A DNA stretch of 64,000 bases. Source: Ruegeria arenilitoris (GTDB lineage: Bacteria; Pseudomonadota; Alphaproteobacteria; Rhodobacterales; Rhodobacteraceae). This document shows, in pieces, positions 1-9,595 of the stretch. The first letter of the stretch is position 1. Every line of letters starts with the position of its first letter. Both the position numbers and the translations under genes were made by a program. Location: the NCBI RefSeq assembly GCF_013032855.1, contig NZ_WQDA01000004.1, forward strand, positions 124,001 to 188,000. Reading direction: 5' to 3'. The notes below the pieces were generated by a model that had not been told where the DNA came from, did no database searches, and saw only the letters and a list, made by a program, of their open reading frames with translations.

Positions 1-723
1 CGCCAGCAAGGGTCGCTGAAGCTGCTGTTTCCTCGGCGCGATGGCGCTGACATGCAGGCCGTTCTGGTCAATACCGCCGGCGGCGTCACCGGCGGAGACA
101 GTTTTGACCTTTCCGCCACCGCTCTGGCAGATGCATATCTGACCCTGACCACGCAGGCGGCTGAGCGGGCTTATCGCGCGTCCGGAGCAATTCCGGGCCG
201 GATTCGGACGCACCTGACTGTGGAGGCAGGCGGCCAGTTGAACTGGCTACCGCAGGAAACGATCCTGTTCGACGGTTGCGCGATCGACCGCCGCCTGCGT
301 GTCGATCTGGCCCCCGATGCCGGCCTGCTGCTGGTGGAATCGCTGATCTTCGGACGCGCCGCAATGGGCGAGCAGGTCACATCGGCCCACTTCCAAGACC
401 GCCTCGAAATCTGGCGCGCGGGCCGGCTGGCCCATCTGGACGCGCTGCGTCTGACCGGTGATCTGGCGGCGGAAATGGCCCGGCCCGGCGTTGGCGACGG
501 CGCGGGCGCGCTCAGCAGCCTGATACTGATCCGCCCGGATGCCGCCGCGCATCTGGACCCGATCCGCGCGGCCTTGCCTGACACCGGCGGCGTCAGCCTT
601 GTGGGTGAGGACATGCTGTTGATGCGCCTGCTGGCGCCCGACGGTTTCACGCTGCGCCGGACCCTTGTGCCGATCCTGAACCGGCTGACCCGCAATTCCC
701 TGCCAAGACCCTGGATGATCTGA
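1..723 (+). CDS. ureD: Urease accessory protein UreD (5' truncated)
   Basis: UreD is the scaffold that, with UreF and UreG, delivers nickel to apo-urease in the cytoplasm. The frame is already open at base 1 ([12 protein letters not shown], then [10 protein letters not shown]), the typical N-terminal region of UreD, so only the start is missing. An internal Met lies at position 52, but conserved sequence extends upstream of it. The gene ends in TGA one base before ureA and is the first visible member of the urease operon. The family assignment is firm. The true start lies outside the window. Confidence 0.93.
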   Translation, partial: RQQGSLKLLFPRRDGADMQAVLVNTAGGVTGGDSFDLSATALADAYLTLTTQAAERAYRASGAIPGRIRTHLTVEAGGQLNWLPQETILFDGCAIDRRLRVDLAPDAGLLLVESLIFGRAAMGEQVTSAHFQDRLEIWRAGRLAHLDALRLTGDLAAEMARPGVGDGAGALSSLILIRPDAAAHLDPIRAALPDTGGVSLVGEDMLLMRLLAPDGFTLRRTLVPILNRLTRNSLPRPWMI

Positions 724-724
724 C

Positions 725-1027
725 ATGCAACTCTCGCCGCGTGAAAAAGACAAACTGCTGATCGCCATGGCCGCCGAGGTGGCGCGCAAGCGTCTGGCCC
801 GGGGCGTGCGCCTGAACTACCCCGAGGCCATCGCGCTGATCACCGATGCCGTGGTCGAGGGCGCCCGCGACGGCCGCTCGGTCGCCGACATGATGGAGGC
901 CGGCGCGCAGGTCATCACCCGCGACCAGTGCATGGACGGCATCCCCGAGATGATCCACGAGGTGCAGGTCGAGGCGACGTTCCCCGACGGCACCAAGCTG
1001 GTCACGGTCCACAACCCCATTCGCTGA
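725..1027 (+). CDS. ureA: Urease subunit gamma
   Basis: Small structural subunit of urease, which hydrolyses urea to ammonia and carbamate. At 100 residues it has the exact family length and begins [20 protein letters not shown], a highly conserved gamma-subunit start. The region around [10 protein letters not shown] and the C-terminal [14 protein letters not shown] are also conserved. It starts one base after the ureD stop, so the two are probably translationally coupled. Separate A, B and C subunits are the usual bacterial arrangement. Nothing about the gene is odd. Confidence 0.97.
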   Translation: MQLSPREKDKLLIAMAAEVARKRLARGVRLNYPEAIALITDAVVEGARDGRSVADMMEAGAQVITRDQCMDGIPEMIHEVQVEATFPDGTKLVTVHNPIR

Positions 1028-1038
1028 AGGAGATTTCG

Positions 1039-1197
1039 ATGAAACACCTGGCTTCCCTGCCCTTCGCCCTGATGGCCGCGCCCGCGCTGGCGCATGAGGG
1101 GCCACACCTGCACCCGCATGACTCGGGCACCTGGCTGGCGCTGGTCCTGCTGCTGGCGATCGGCGGCGTCGCGATCTGGCTGAAGGCGCGCAAATGA
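1039..1197 (+). CDS. Small His-rich membrane peptide inside the urease operon
   Basis: A 52-residue ORF lies between ureA and ureB. AAGGAGA, about 6 bases upstream, is a good ribosome binding site, and the stop overlaps the ureB start (ATGA). It has a signal-like N-terminus ([17 protein letters not shown]), then the His-rich stretch [10 protein letters not shown], then one membrane helix ([16 protein letters not shown]) and a basic end. A His-rich segment beginning right after an Ala-x-Ala cleavage site resembles the N-terminus of HupE/UreJ nickel permeases, but the rest of such a permease is absent. A periplasmic metal-capture role is inferred from this and the urease context. The peptide has no named function that I recognise. 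Confidence 0.75.
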   Translation: MKHLASLPFALMAAPALAHEGPHLHPHDSGTWLALVLLLAIGGVAIWLKARK

Positions 1198-1499
1198 TCC
1201 CCGGAGAGGTCATCACCGCCCACGGCGAGATCGAGCTGAACGCGGGAGCGGCGGCAATTACCCTGATGGTGGCCAATACCGGTGACCGCCCCGTACAGGT
1301 GGGCTCGCACTATCATTTCGCCGAAACCAATCCGGCGCTGGATTTCGACCGGGCCGCCGCCCACGGAATGCGGCTGGACATCGCCGCCGGAACCGCCGTG
1401 CGGTTCGAACCCGGTCAGCGGCGCGAGGTGCAACTGATCCCGATCAGCGGCGCGCGGCGCGTCTTCGGGTTCAACGGCGCAGTCATGGGAGACCTCTGA
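1194..1499 (+). CDS. ureB: Urease subunit beta
   Basis: Second structural subunit of urease. It is 101 residues, the normal length, and begins [18 protein letters not shown]. It contains the conserved stretch [18 protein letters not shown] and ends with the family-typical [12 protein letters not shown]. It overlaps the upstream small peptide by ATGA and shares one base with ureC (TGATG), so ureA to ureC are tightly coupled for stoichiometric expression. It packs with the gamma and alpha subunits in the cytoplasmic holoenzyme. Confidence 0.97.
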   Translation: MIPGEVITAHGEIELNAGAAAITLMVANTGDRPVQVGSHYHFAETNPALDFDRAAAHGMRLDIAAGTAVRFEPGQRREVQLIPISGARRVFGFNGAVMGDL

Positions 1500-3208
1500 T
1501 GCCAGCCCGGATCAAACGTTCCGACTATGCCGCCATGTACGGCCCCACCACGGGCGACAAGGTGCGGCTGGCCGATACCGACCTGATCATCGAGGTCGAG
1601 CGCGACCTGACCACCTATGGCGAAGAGGTCAAGTTCGGCGGCGGCAAGGTGATCCGCGACGGTATGGGCCAGTCTCAGGCAACCCGCGCCGAAGGGGCGG
1701 TGGACACCGTCATCACCAATGCGCTGATCGTTGACTGGACAGGCATCTACAAGGCGGATGTGGGCCTGAAGGACGGGCGCATCGCCAAGATCGGCAAGGC
1801 GGGCAACCCCGACACACAGCCCGGCGTCGATATCATCGTCGGCCCCGGTACCGAGGCCATCGCCGGCGAGGGCCGCATCCTGACCGCCGGCGGGTTCGAC
1901 AGCCACATCCATTTCATCTGCCCGCAACAGATCGAGGATGCGCTGCATTCCGGCCTGACGACCATGCTGGGCGGCGGCACCGGCCCGGCGCATGGCACGC
2001 TGGCCACCACCTGCACGCCCGGCCCCTGGCATATCGGACGCATGCTGCAGGCGGCCGATGCCTTTCCGATGAACCTGGCCTTTGCGGGCAAGGGCAACGC
2101 CTCGCAACCTGCGGCCCTGCGCGAACAGGTCCTGGCCGGGGCCTGCGCCCTGAAACTGCACGAGGACTGGGGCACCACCCCGGCGGCCATCGATTGCTGC
2201 CTGTCGGTGGCCGACGAGATGGACGTTCAGGTGATGATCCACACCGACACGCTGAACGAAAGCGGCTTCGTCGAAAACACCGTGGCCGCCATGGAACGCC
2301 GCACGATCCACGCCTTCCATACCGAGGGCGCGGGCGGCGGCCACGCCCCCGACATCATCAAGATCTGCGGCGAGGCGCATGTGCTGCCCTCCTCGACCAA
2401 CCCGACCCGGCCTTTCACCGTGAACACGGTCGAAGAGCATCTGGACATGCTGATGGTCTGCCATCACCTCGACAAATCTATCCCCGAGGACGTGGCCTTT
2501 GCCGAAAGCCGCATCCGGCGCGAGACCATCGCGGCCGAGGATATCCTGCACGACATGGGCGCCTTCAGCATCATCGCGTCCGACAGCCAGGCGATGGGCC
2601 GCGTGGGCGAGGTGTTGATCCGCACATGGCAGACCGCCGACAAGATGAAGAAGCAACGCGGGCGCCTGCCGGAAGAAACGGGTAAAAACGACAACTTCCG
2701 CGTGCGCCGCTATATCGCGAAATACACGATCAACCCGGCCATCGCGCACGGGCTCGGCACCCATATCGGCAGCATCGAGGAGGGCAAACGCGCTGATCTG
2801 GTGCTGTGGAATCCCGCCTTTTTCGGCGTGAAGCCCGAGATGGTGCTGCTGGGCGGCACCATCGCCTGTGCGCAGATGGGCGACCCGAACGCTTCGATCC
2901 CCACGCCGCAGCCGGTCTATTCGCGGCCGATGTGGGGGGCCTATGGCCGCTCGGTCGAACGGGGCGCGGTCACCTTCGTGTCGGAAGCCGCCCAAGAGGA
3001 CGGCATCGCTGCGCGTCTGGGCCTTGCCAAGCAGACCGTCGCCGTGCGCAACACCCGCGCGATCGGCAAACGCGACCTGCGGCTGAACGATGCGCTGCCC
3101 GAGATCGAGGTGAACCCCGAAACCTACGAGGTGCGCGCCGACGGCGAATTGCTCACCTGCCAACCCGCCGAAACCCTGCCCATGGCGCAACGCTATTTCC
3201 TGTTCTGA
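1499..3208 (+). CDS. ureC: Urease subunit alpha (catalytic)
   Basis: Catalytic nickel subunit, 569 residues. All active-site residues are visible: nickel ligands His136 and His138 ([10 protein letters not shown]), the Lys219 that is carbamylated (LKLHEDWG) with His221, then His248, His274 and Asp362 (SDSQAMGR). The mobile flap has Cys321 and the general acid His322 ([13 protein letters not shown]). No key residue is missing, so the enzyme should be active once UreDEFG load it. Its start overlaps the ureB stop by one base. Confidence 0.98.
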   Translation: MPARIKRSDYAAMYGPTTGDKVRLADTDLIIEVERDLTTYGEEVKFGGGKVIRDGMGQSQATRAEGAVDTVITNALIVDWTGIYKADVGLKDGRIAKIGKAGNPDTQPGVDIIVGPGTEAIAGEGRILTAGGFDSHIHFICPQQIEDALHSGLTTMLGGGTGPAHGTLATTCTPGPWHIGRMLQAADAFPMNLAFAGKGNASQPAALREQVLAGACALKLHEDWGTTPAAIDCCLSVADEMDVQVMIHTDTLNESGFVENTVAAMERRTIHAFHTEGAGGGHAPDIIKICGEAHVLPSSTNPTRPFTVNTVEEHLDMLMVCHHLDKSIPEDVAFAESRIRRETIAAEDILHDMGAFSIIASDSQAMGRVGEVLIRTWQTADKMKKQRGRLPEETGKNDNFRVRRYIAKYTINPAIAHGLGTHIGSIEEGKRADLVLWNPAFFGVKPEMVLLGGTIACAQMGDPNASIPTPQPVYSRPMWGAYGRSVERGAVTFVSEAAQEDGIAARLGLAKQTVAVRNTRAIGKRDLRLNDALPEIEVNPETYEVRADGELLTCQPAETLPMAQRYFLF

Positions 3209-3223
3209 AAAGGGATGCCTCCG

Positions 3224-3670
3224 ATGCTTGCCATATCACAGAAAATCCGCCGCAACGGTCAGTGGGACGAAACCCATGGCACCGTGATGTTGAACTACGA
3301 AGACCGCTTTCTGCGCCGCCGAATGCTGCGCACCGCCCAGAACGAAGAATTCTTGGTGGATCTGTCGCAGACGACCTCGCTGGACGGGGGGGACGCGTTC
3401 GAGCTGGCCGATGGTCGCCTGATCGAGGTGGTCGCCGCAGAAGAGGACCTGTTCGCCGTCACCGGCCCCGACCTGACCCGGTTGGCCTGGCATATCGGCA
3501 ACCGCCACACCCCCTGCCAGATCCAGCCCGACCGCTTGGTGATCCGCCGCGACCATGTGATCCGCGACATGCTTTTGAAGCTTGGCGCGACGGTCCAGGA
3601 CATCCGCGCGCCCTTCAGCCCCGAAGGCGGTGCCTATGGGCACGGACGGACGCATGGCCACAGCCACTGA
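3224..3670 (+). CDS. ureE: Urease accessory protein UreE (nickel metallochaperone)
   Basis: Nickel donor for urease maturation. The 148-residue product has an N-terminal peptide-binding domain and a metal-binding C-terminal domain, and ends in a short His-rich tail ([10 protein letters not shown]), the usual UreE nickel-binding feature. An ATG lies at 3215, but AAAAGGG ends directly before it. The ATG at 3224 gives proper spacing to that ribosome binding site and is preferred. The 3' end overlaps the chosen ureF start by 17 bases. Confidence 0.9.
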   Translation: MLAISQKIRRNGQWDETHGTVMLNYEDRFLRRRMLRTAQNEEFLVDLSQTTSLDGGDAFELADGRLIEVVAAEEDLFAVTGPDLTRLAWHIGNRHTPCQIQPDRLVIRRDHVIRDMLLKLGATVQDIRAPFSPEGGAYGHGRTHGHSH

Positions 3671-4307
3671 CCTTGATCTTCTGACGCTGGCGCAATGGCT
3701 GTCACCCGCCTACCCGGTGGGGGCTTTTGCCTATTCGCATGGGCTGGAACGCTTGGTTCAATCGGGTGCGGTGCACGATGCGGCCAGCCTGCGAGATTGG
3801 CTGCACGACGTGCTGGAACACGGTGCGGGATGGTCGGATGCCCTGTTTCTGACCGCCGCTTGGCGCGCCAAATCCGAGCTGGCCGTGACCGAACTTGACG
3901 ATATGGCCCGCGCCTTCGCCGGCCCCTTCGAGCGCAGGTTCGAAACCGCGCAACAGGGCGCGGCCTTCTGCGGTGTGACGGCTGCGGTCTGGGGCATCGA
4001 ACTGGCGGATCTGACCTACCCCGTTGCCATCGGCAGCGCCGCGCGCCACGCCGGTTTGCCGGTGGAGCCAACCGCGCGGCTGTATCTGCATGCGTTCATC
4101 AGCAATCTTGTTTCGGCCGCGCAGCGGCTGATGCCCCTGGGCCAGACCGCTGCGCAAGGGGTGGTCCGAGACATGGCGCCCTTGTGCGCAATTCAGGCGC
4201 ACGCGGCAGTGGAGGCCGATCTGTCGGCCCTGTCCGGCACCGCCTTTCTGGCCGAGATCGCGGCCATGCAACATGAAACCCAACAGCCAAGGATTTTCCG
4301 CACATGA
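3654..4307 (+). CDS. ureF: Urease accessory protein UreF
   Basis: Partner of UreD and UreG in the GTP-dependent nickel insertion complex. The recognisable start is [18 protein letters not shown], followed by [20 protein letters not shown], the conserved UreF N-terminus. The reading frame is open further upstream inside ureE, but that sequence does not look like UreF. The product is 217 residues, a normal length. Its end overlaps ureG by ATGA. An alternative start at 3636 cannot be excluded. Confidence 0.92.
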   Translation: MATATDLDLLTLAQWLSPAYPVGAFAYSHGLERLVQSGAVHDAASLRDWLHDVLEHGAGWSDALFLTAAWRAKSELAVTELDDMARAFAGPFERRFETAQQGAAFCGVTAAVWGIELADLTYPVAIGSAARHAGLPVEPTARLYLHAFISNLVSAAQRLMPLGQTAAQGVVRDMAPLCAIQAHAAVEADLSALSGTAFLAEIAAMQHETQQPRIFRT

Positions 4308-4939
4308 GCAGCATGAACGGCCCTCTGCGGGTGGGGATCGGCGGACCGGTCGGTGCAGGCAAGACCAGCCTGACCGCCGCCCTCGCCCGCGCGCTGCGCG
4401 ACACCCACTCGATCGGGGTGATCACCAATGACATCTACACGCAGGAAGACGCCGAGGCGCTGATGCGGATGCAGATCCTGCCGCAGGACCGGGTGATCGG
4501 CGTGGAAACCGGAGGCTGCCCGCATACGGCGATCCGAGAGGATGCCTCGATCAATCTGGCCGCCGTGGCCGAGATGGTACGCCGTCACCCCGAGGTCGAG
4601 ATCGTTCTGATCGAATCCGGCGGTGACAACCTGTCGGCCACCTTCAGCCCGGAACTGGCGGATGTGACGATCTACGTGATCGACGTGGCCGCGGGCGAAG
4701 AGATCCCCCGCAAGGGCGGCCCCGCGATCACCCGGTCGGACATCCTGATCATCAACAAGATCGATCTTGCCCCGCATGTCGGAGCGGACCTGTCGGTGAT
4801 GCAGCGCGATGCGGCCCGGATGCGCGGCGATCGTCCTTTCGTATTCACCAACCTGCGGAGCGGCAGCGGAACAAGTGAAATCATCGATCTGTTGGACAAG
4901 ATTGCCGGCATCGACGCCGGAAGGCGTGCAACGGCGTAA
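4304..4939 (+). CDS. ureG: Urease accessory GTPase UreG
   Basis: SIMIBI-class GTPase that powers nickel delivery. The P-loop GGPVGAGKT is at residues 13-21, the nickel-binding Cys72-Pro73-His74 motif is in [13 protein letters not shown], and [15 protein letters not shown] and the guanine-specificity motif NKIDLAP follow. It is 211 residues, the standard length. It is the last urease gene here: the next 175 bases hold no gene, and the following permease has its own start context. The first Met (4304) overlaps ureF; a second at 4313 is possible. Confidence 0.97.
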   Translation: MSSMNGPLRVGIGGPVGAGKTSLTAALARALRDTHSIGVITNDIYTQEDAEALMRMQILPQDRVIGVETGGCPHTAIREDASINLAAVAEMVRRHPEVEIVLIESGGDNLSATFSPELADVTIYVIDVAAGEEIPRKGGPAITRSDILIINKIDLAPHVGADLSVMQRDAARMRGDRPFVFTNLRSGSGTSEIIDLLDKIAGIDAGRRATA

Positions 4940-5114
4940 GACCCACAACACGACTATGGGCGTTTCCGGTTCCAGACTTTGGAACCTTGCGCCTGCAAGG
5001 CAATCCGATGTAACCGGACTCGACCACCGACGCTGTCCTTGCGATAGCCCGGTGCGAGAAAGTTGCAGCCGGGCCGATCCTTCTTGGGGCCGCCCCATCA
5101 CCTGAGGACCGCCG

Positions 5115-5954
5115 GTGAGCCCATTCGTCGTCGCGATCATTCTGTCGGCTGCCATCCTGCACGCCGTCTGGAACGCCATCGTCAAAACCGCGGGCGACCG
5201 GACTACGACGCTGGGCCTTGTGGCCTTCGGGCATGTGATCCCGGCCAGCGTCATGATCCTTGTCCTGCCCTTTCCGGGCGGCGACAGCTTTGTTTACATC
5301 CTTTTGTCCACCGTGGTGCATTTCGGATATTACTTCATGTTGGGCAAAGCCTATCAGCATGGCGACCTCAGCGTGGTCTACCCGATCGCACGAGGCATCG
5401 TTCCGGCGTTGGTGGCGCTTTGGGCCTATCTGTTGCTGGATGAGGTTCTGCCCCTGCAAGCCTGGATCGGCATCGGCCTTATCGCGTTCGGCATCCAACT
5501 CAGCAGTTGGAGCTCGCTTCGGCAAGGCGTCGGCGGCGCGGCGCTGGGGTTTGCGGTGGGTACCGGACTTTGCATCTCGGTTTATTCGGTTGTGGACGGC
5601 ATCGGGGTGCGGCTGTCTGGAAACACGCTCAGCTATTGGGCTTGGGGTGCGTTTCTACACCTGTTCATTGCCGGATTCGTGGGCCTGCGAAGGCGGCAGG
5701 TTCTGACACAGCTTCCGGCGCGCACCTGGGCGATCGGCATTCTGGGCGGCTTCGTGTCGATGCTGGCCTATGGGCTGGTGCTCTATGCCAAGAATTTCGC
5801 GCCGCTGGGGGCGGTCTCGGCGTTGCGGGAAACATCGGTGATTTTTGCGGCCCTGATCGGGTTTGTCTTTCTGCACGAAGGCTATTGGGTGCGCAGGCTG
5901 GGGGCTGCCATTCTGATGGCGGGCGGTGTGGCGCTGGTTGGACTGTCGGGCTGA
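5115..5954 (+). CDS. EamA/DMT-family permease
   Basis: Inner-membrane permease of the drug/metabolite transporter superfamily, 279 residues. It shows about ten hydrophobic helices in two repeated EamA halves, with the typical N-terminal AILHAVWNAIVK and a second-half ALRETSVIFAALIGFVFLHE. The start is GTG preceded by TGAGGA. Substrate cannot be read from the sequence; relatives export amino acids and other small metabolites. It is convergent with a TetR gene only nine bases away, which suggests but does not prove a regulatory link. Confidence 0.88.
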   Translation: MSPFVVAIILSAAILHAVWNAIVKTAGDRTTTLGLVAFGHVIPASVMILVLPFPGGDSFVYILLSTVVHFGYYFMLGKAYQHGDLSVVYPIARGIVPALVALWAYLLLDEVLPLQAWIGIGLIAFGIQLSSWSSLRQGVGGAALGFAVGTGLCISVYSVVDGIGVRLSGNTLSYWAWGAFLHLFIAGFVGLRRRQVLTQLPARTWAIGILGGFVSMLAYGLVLYAKNFAPLGAVSALRETSVIFAALIGFVFLHEGYWVRRLGAAILMAGGVALVGLSG

Positions 5955-5963
5955 GCCAGTCCG

Positions 5964-6581
5964 TCAAGTGCCGTAACGCGCCATGAACATGTCAACGGCG
6001 TTGGTGGCCACTTCGTCGATTTCCTCGTCCGAGAACCGGGTTTGGATCCCCAAAGCCGCCAGCGTCCACAGGCGCACCTTGCACAATTCCGAGAACTGCT
6101 CGGCGGCAAAATGCACGTCGTCAATCGCCAGCTCACCTTTGGCCACGGCTTTTTCCAGATACTCGGCCATCTGGCGCTGACCGTTGGCGGGGCCGGCTTC
6201 GTAGAACGCCTTGCCCAATTCCGGGAACCTGTCACGCTCGGCCACGCAGATGCGGAACACCTGTTGCGCAAAATCCGAAACCAGAAACCGAGTCAGATGG
6301 GTTGCCGTGATCATCATCGCCTCGCGTACCGGCTTGGTTTCGTCGATCATGGCCAGCACGTTTTCCGCCATGCGGCAACACTCGGTCTGCGCCACTTCGG
6401 AAAACAGAAGTCGTTTGTCTGGGAAATAGCTGTAGAGCGTCGCCTTCGACACACCCGCCGCACGCGCGATGTCATCGACGCTGGCGCCTTCAAACCCATC
6501 CGCCATGAAAACCTCTCGGGCGCCGTTCAGAACCTGGTCGAATTTCCGTCCGGTACGCACGATGGTTGCGGCTTGGGTCAT
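5964..6581 (-). CDS. TetR-family transcriptional regulator
   Basis: DNA-binding repressor type protein of 205 residues. The N-terminal helix-turn-helix is clear (ASVDDIARAAGVSKATLYSYF, residues about 34-54), with the usual KRLLFSEV region after it. The C-terminal ligand domain is helical and its ligand is not predictable. It is convergent with the EamA permease and divergent from mbfA. Its own upstream region contains AACCAGTCAGTT, typical of the half-sites used by this family, so it may be autoregulated. Confidence 0.92.
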   Translation of the reverse strand: MTQAATIVRTGRKFDQVLNGAREVFMADGFEGASVDDIARAAGVSKATLYSYFPDKRLLFSEVAQTECCRMAENVLAMIDETKPVREAMMITATHLTRFLVSDFAQQVFRICVAERDRFPELGKAFYEAGPANGQRQMAEYLEKAVAKGELAIDDVHFAAEQFSELCKVRLWTLAALGIQTRFSDEEIDEVATNAVDMFMARYGT

Positions 6582-6617
6582 GGTGTCTCCTTGGCTGAGT
6601 GCTGCGACAAATCTATA

Positions 6618-6629
6618 AACCAGTCAGTT
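6618..6629. promoter_or_regulatory. Candidate TetR-family operator
   Basis: AACCAGTCAGTT lies about 37 bases upstream of the TetR gene start. CAGTCAGT-type cores are common in operators of this family. The match is imperfect as a palindrome, and no second copy was found in the window. Assignment to this regulator is inference. Confidence 0.3.
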
Positions 6630-6680
6630 CAGTTTCAACGGTTTTCAATTCGGCTTGAAAGTTCCGCTACGCAGCGTAAA

Positions 6681-6695
6681 TTAGAATAATTCTAA
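6681..6695 (+). promoter_or_regulatory. Irr iron-control element (ICE) before mbfA
   Basis: A perfect 15-base palindrome, TTAGAATAATTCTAA, ends 13 bases before the mbfA ATG. It matches the iron control element recognised by Irr in Rhizobiales and Rhodobacterales (TTTAGAA-N3-TTCTAAA type). Irr is stable when iron is scarce. A site this close to the start codon implies repression of mbfA at low iron by blocking the promoter. Confidence 0.8.
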
Positions 6696-6708
6696 AACGA
6701 GGGTGGCT

Positions 6709-7683
6709 ATGCGGTTTTTCACTCAGCGCAAACACTTCAGGGATCTGACCGAGCAGGAAGTCATCGCGCTTGCGATTTCGTCCGAGGAAGATGACGCGCG
6801 GATCTATAGGTCATATGCCGAGATGCTGCGCCCCGACTATCCGGCGACAGCAAAAATCTTCGATGGCATGGCTGCCGAGGAAGACGAGCACCGCCGTCGC
6901 TTGATCGCTCTGCATGAGGATCGGTTCGGTCCGGTGATACCTCTGATCCGGCGCGAGCATGTCGCCGGTTACTACGCCCGCCGTCCGATCTGGTTGGTCG
7001 AGAATCTCGGAATCGAGCGAATCCGCGAAGAAGCCGAGATGATGGAGCGCGACGCGGAGCGCTTCTATCTGGCGGCTGCTGGTCGTACGACCGATGCAGC
7101 AACACGCAAACTTCTGGGCGACCTGGCTGCGGCCGAAGCGGGGCATCAAGCCGCGGCTGCCGAATTGGAAGAAGCCCACCTGGATCACGATGAAAAAGAA
7201 GCTGAAAAGGTGATTTCGCACCGGCAATTCATCCTGACCTGGGTCCAGCCGGGATTGGCCGGGCTGATGGACGGGTCGGTGTCGACCTTGGCGCCGATCT
7301 TCGCGACGGCCTTTGCCACGCACGACCCTTGGACGACCTTTCTTGTGGGCCTTGCAGCGTCAGTGGGCGCAGGTATTTCCATGGGCTTCACCGAAGCGGC
7401 ATCGGACGATGGCGAGCTGTCGGGCCGTGGATCACCGGTAAAGCGGGGTTTGGCGTCCGGCGTGATGACAACGGTCGGCGGATTGGGCCATGCCCTGCCC
7501 TATTTGATCCCGGAATTCTGGACGGCCACGATAATTGCCTTCATCGTGGTGTTTTTCGAATTGTGGGCGATCGCGTGGATTCAGAACCGCTATATGGAAA
7601 CTCCGTTCTTCCGTGCCGCTTTTCAGGTCGTTTTGGGCGGAGCGCTGGTGCTGGCAGCCGGGATATTGATCGGCAGTGGGTGA
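6709..7683 (+). CDS. mbfA: Membrane-bound ferritin MbfA (erythrin-VIT1 type iron exporter)
   Basis: Iron-detoxifying protein with an N-terminal ferritin-like di-iron domain and a C-terminal VIT1/CCC1 membrane domain that exports iron. Di-iron ligands are visible as Glu26/Glu27, ExxH at 58-61 and ExxH at 143-146. From residue ~172 comes the VIT domain (WVQPGLAGLMDGSVSTLAP), followed by several membrane helices. It is 324 residues from the ATG at 6709. A GTG at 6703 lies inside the CGAGGG ribosome site and is less likely. The Irr box directly upstream supports the assignment and predicts induction at high iron. Confidence 0.92.
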   Translation: MRFFTQRKHFRDLTEQEVIALAISSEEDDARIYRSYAEMLRPDYPATAKIFDGMAAEEDEHRRRLIALHEDRFGPVIPLIRREHVAGYYARRPIWLVENLGIERIREEAEMMERDAERFYLAAAGRTTDAATRKLLGDLAAAEAGHQAAAAELEEAHLDHDEKEAEKVISHRQFILTWVQPGLAGLMDGSVSTLAPIFATAFATHDPWTTFLVGLAASVGAGISMGFTEAASDDGELSGRGSPVKRGLASGVMTTVGGLGHALPYLIPEFWTATIIAFIVVFFELWAIAWIQNRYMETPFFRAAFQVVLGGALVLAAGILIGSG

Positions 7684-7727
7684 TGACCCTGCTTGCGATG
7701 TGGTAATTCTATGTTACCAATCTGCGC

Positions 7728-8657
7728 ATGGTCGATATCTTTCTGCGCACCCTGCCCTTCTTTGCGATCATCGGCCTGGGATACTGGGCCGGGCGCAGCC
7801 GGTTCTTCACCGAAGACGCAACGGCCTATCTGACCAAGTTCGTGTTCTATTTCGCGTTGTCGGCGATGCTGTTCCGCTTTGCCGCCACGCTGCCCTTTGC
7901 CGAGATCTTCAACGCGCGGCTGATGCTGGGCTATCTGATCGGCACGGCGGGCGTATACGCGCTGGCCACGTTGGTCGCCTATCTGCGCGGGCTCGACATC
8001 CCCACCGCCGCGGTCGAGGCGCAATGCGCCGCCATCGGAAATGTGGGCTTTCTGGGTCTGCCAATGTTGGCCCTGCTGTTTTCCGAAGCCGCAATCGGGC
8101 CGGTCATGCTGGTTCTGACGGTCGATCTGGTGGTGTTTTCCTCGCTGATCGTGATCCTGATCAACGGCGGGCGGGATGGAAAGCTGACGGTTGGGACGCT
8201 GCGGCTCATCGGAGTCGGGCTGCTGAAAAACCCCATGATCGTCTCGATCTCGGCCGGGTTGATCTGGTCGGCCCTGCAGATGCCGGTGCCTGACCCGTTG
8301 AACGATTTTCTGACCATTCTAGGCGGCGCCGCCACGCCGGGGGCGCTGTTCGCGATCGGCGCCTCGCTGGCCAGCAAATCAGCCGAGCGGGTTCAGATCG
8401 CGCTGTGGCTCAGTTTTTGCAAACTGGCCGTGCATCCTGCCTGTGTGGCCGTGGTGCTGCTGTGGCTGCTGCCGACTGATCCTTTTGCCGCGGCGGTGGC
8501 GATCTCCGCCGCCGCTCTGCCAGTGGCCGGCAATGTCTATATGCTGGCGGCCCACTATGGGGTGGCGCCGCACCGGGCATCTGCCGCCATTCTGCTGTCG
8601 ACCATTGTCAGCATTCTGACCGTGCCGGTGGTCATCGCGTGGGTTGCCGCATTCTGA
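7728..8657 (+). CDS. AEC-family permease (auxin efflux carrier type)
   Basis: Inner-membrane transporter of 309 residues with about ten hydrophobic segments. The N-terminus FLRTLPFFAIIGLGYWAGR and the central NVGFLGLPMLALLF are typical of the AEC/MleP family, which moves dicarboxylates, malonate or similar anions. The start ATG at 7728 follows a 44-base gap after mbfA. It ends 101 bases before fghA with no obvious terminator. Substrate is unknown. Confidence 0.88.
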   Translation: MVDIFLRTLPFFAIIGLGYWAGRSRFFTEDATAYLTKFVFYFALSAMLFRFAATLPFAEIFNARLMLGYLIGTAGVYALATLVAYLRGLDIPTAAVEAQCAAIGNVGFLGLPMLALLFSEAAIGPVMLVLTVDLVVFSSLIVILINGGRDGKLTVGTLRLIGVGLLKNPMIVSISAGLIWSALQMPVPDPLNDFLTILGGAATPGALFAIGASLASKSAERVQIALWLSFCKLAVHPACVAVVLLWLLPTDPFAAAVAISAAALPVAGNVYMLAAHYGVAPHRASAAILLSTIVSILTVPVVIAWVAAF

Positions 8658-8758
8658 CGCGGCGACTTCAAAATGCGTGCGAACATTGGTGCCCGGACTT
8701 TACGCCGGGGCCTTCGCCCGTTAGCCATGGCACGAACCCAACGTAAGGATGATGCCAG

Positions 8759-9592
8759 ATGGAAACCCTTTCCGAAAACGCCTGTTTCGGTGGCGTGCAG
8801 GGCGTTTACCGCCACGCCTCGGCGGCGTGCCAGTGCGACATGACCTTTGGCCTGTTCCTGCCGGCCGAGGCCAAGGACGGTCCGGTTCCGGTCCTGTGGT
8901 ATCTGTCGGGCCTGACCTGCACCCATGAAAACGCGATGGTCAAGGCCGGCGCGCAGGGCTGGGCCGCCGAACAAGGCATCGCGCTGGTCTTCCCCGACAC
9001 CTCGCCGCGTGGCGAAGGGGTCGCCGATCACGAGGATTACGACCTGGGCCAAGGCGCCGGGTTCTACGTCAACGCCACGCAATCGCCGTGGGCGCCGCAT
9101 TTCAACATGTGGAACTATGTGGCCGAGGAACTGCCGGCGCTGCTGGTCGAAAACTTCGCCATCGACGGCGACCGGCAAGCCATCACCGGCCATTCGATGG
9201 GCGGCCACGGCGCGCTGACGCTGGCGATGAACCTGCCCGGCCGGTTCCGCTCGGTCTCGGCCTTTGCGCCGATCGCGAACCCCACGGCCAGCGACTGGGG
9301 CCGCAAGCAGCTGAGCGCCTATCTGGGCGATGACCCGGCCGCCTGGGCCAAACATGACGCGACGCTGATGATGCAGGAAAAGGGCTTTGACGGCCCGATC
9401 CTGATCGACACCGGCACCAACGACCAGTTCATCGACCTGCTGCGCCCCGAGGCTCTGGCCCAGGCCATCTCCGAACGCCGCCAGCAGGCAACGGTCCGGC
9501 TGCAGCCCGGCTATGACCATTCCTACTTTTTCGTGTCCACCTTCATGGAGGACCACGTCACCTTCCACGCCGAAGCCCTGTACGGAGACTGA
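8759..9592 (+). CDS. fghA: S-formylglutathione hydrolase
   Basis: Last step of glutathione-dependent formaldehyde oxidation: S-formylglutathione to formate and glutathione, in the cytoplasm. An esterase D fold protein of 277 residues with the nucleophile elbow GHSMGGHG (Ser146), Asp222 (GTNDQF) and His254 (GYDHSYFF) as the visible triad. The family signature LSGLTCTHENAM is present. TAAGGATG gives a good ribosome site. Only three bases separate it from sthA, so the two are co-transcribed. Roseobacters generate formaldehyde from methylated compounds, which fits this gene. Confidence 0.95.
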   Translation: METLSENACFGGVQGVYRHASAACQCDMTFGLFLPAEAKDGPVPVLWYLSGLTCTHENAMVKAGAQGWAAEQGIALVFPDTSPRGEGVADHEDYDLGQGAGFYVNATQSPWAPHFNMWNYVAEELPALLVENFAIDGDRQAITGHSMGGHGALTLAMNLPGRFRSVSAFAPIANPTASDWGRKQLSAYLGDDPAAWAKHDATLMMQEKGFDGPILIDTGTNDQFIDLLRPEALAQAISERRQQATVRLQPGYDHSYFFVSTFMEDHVTFHAEALYGD

Positions 9593-9595
9593 GGG

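Noticed and set aside
1415..3190. 591-residue open frame antisense to ureC
   Set aside because: High-GC antisense shadow: no ribosome site, no recognisable domains, and ureC has all its catalytic residues on the other strand.
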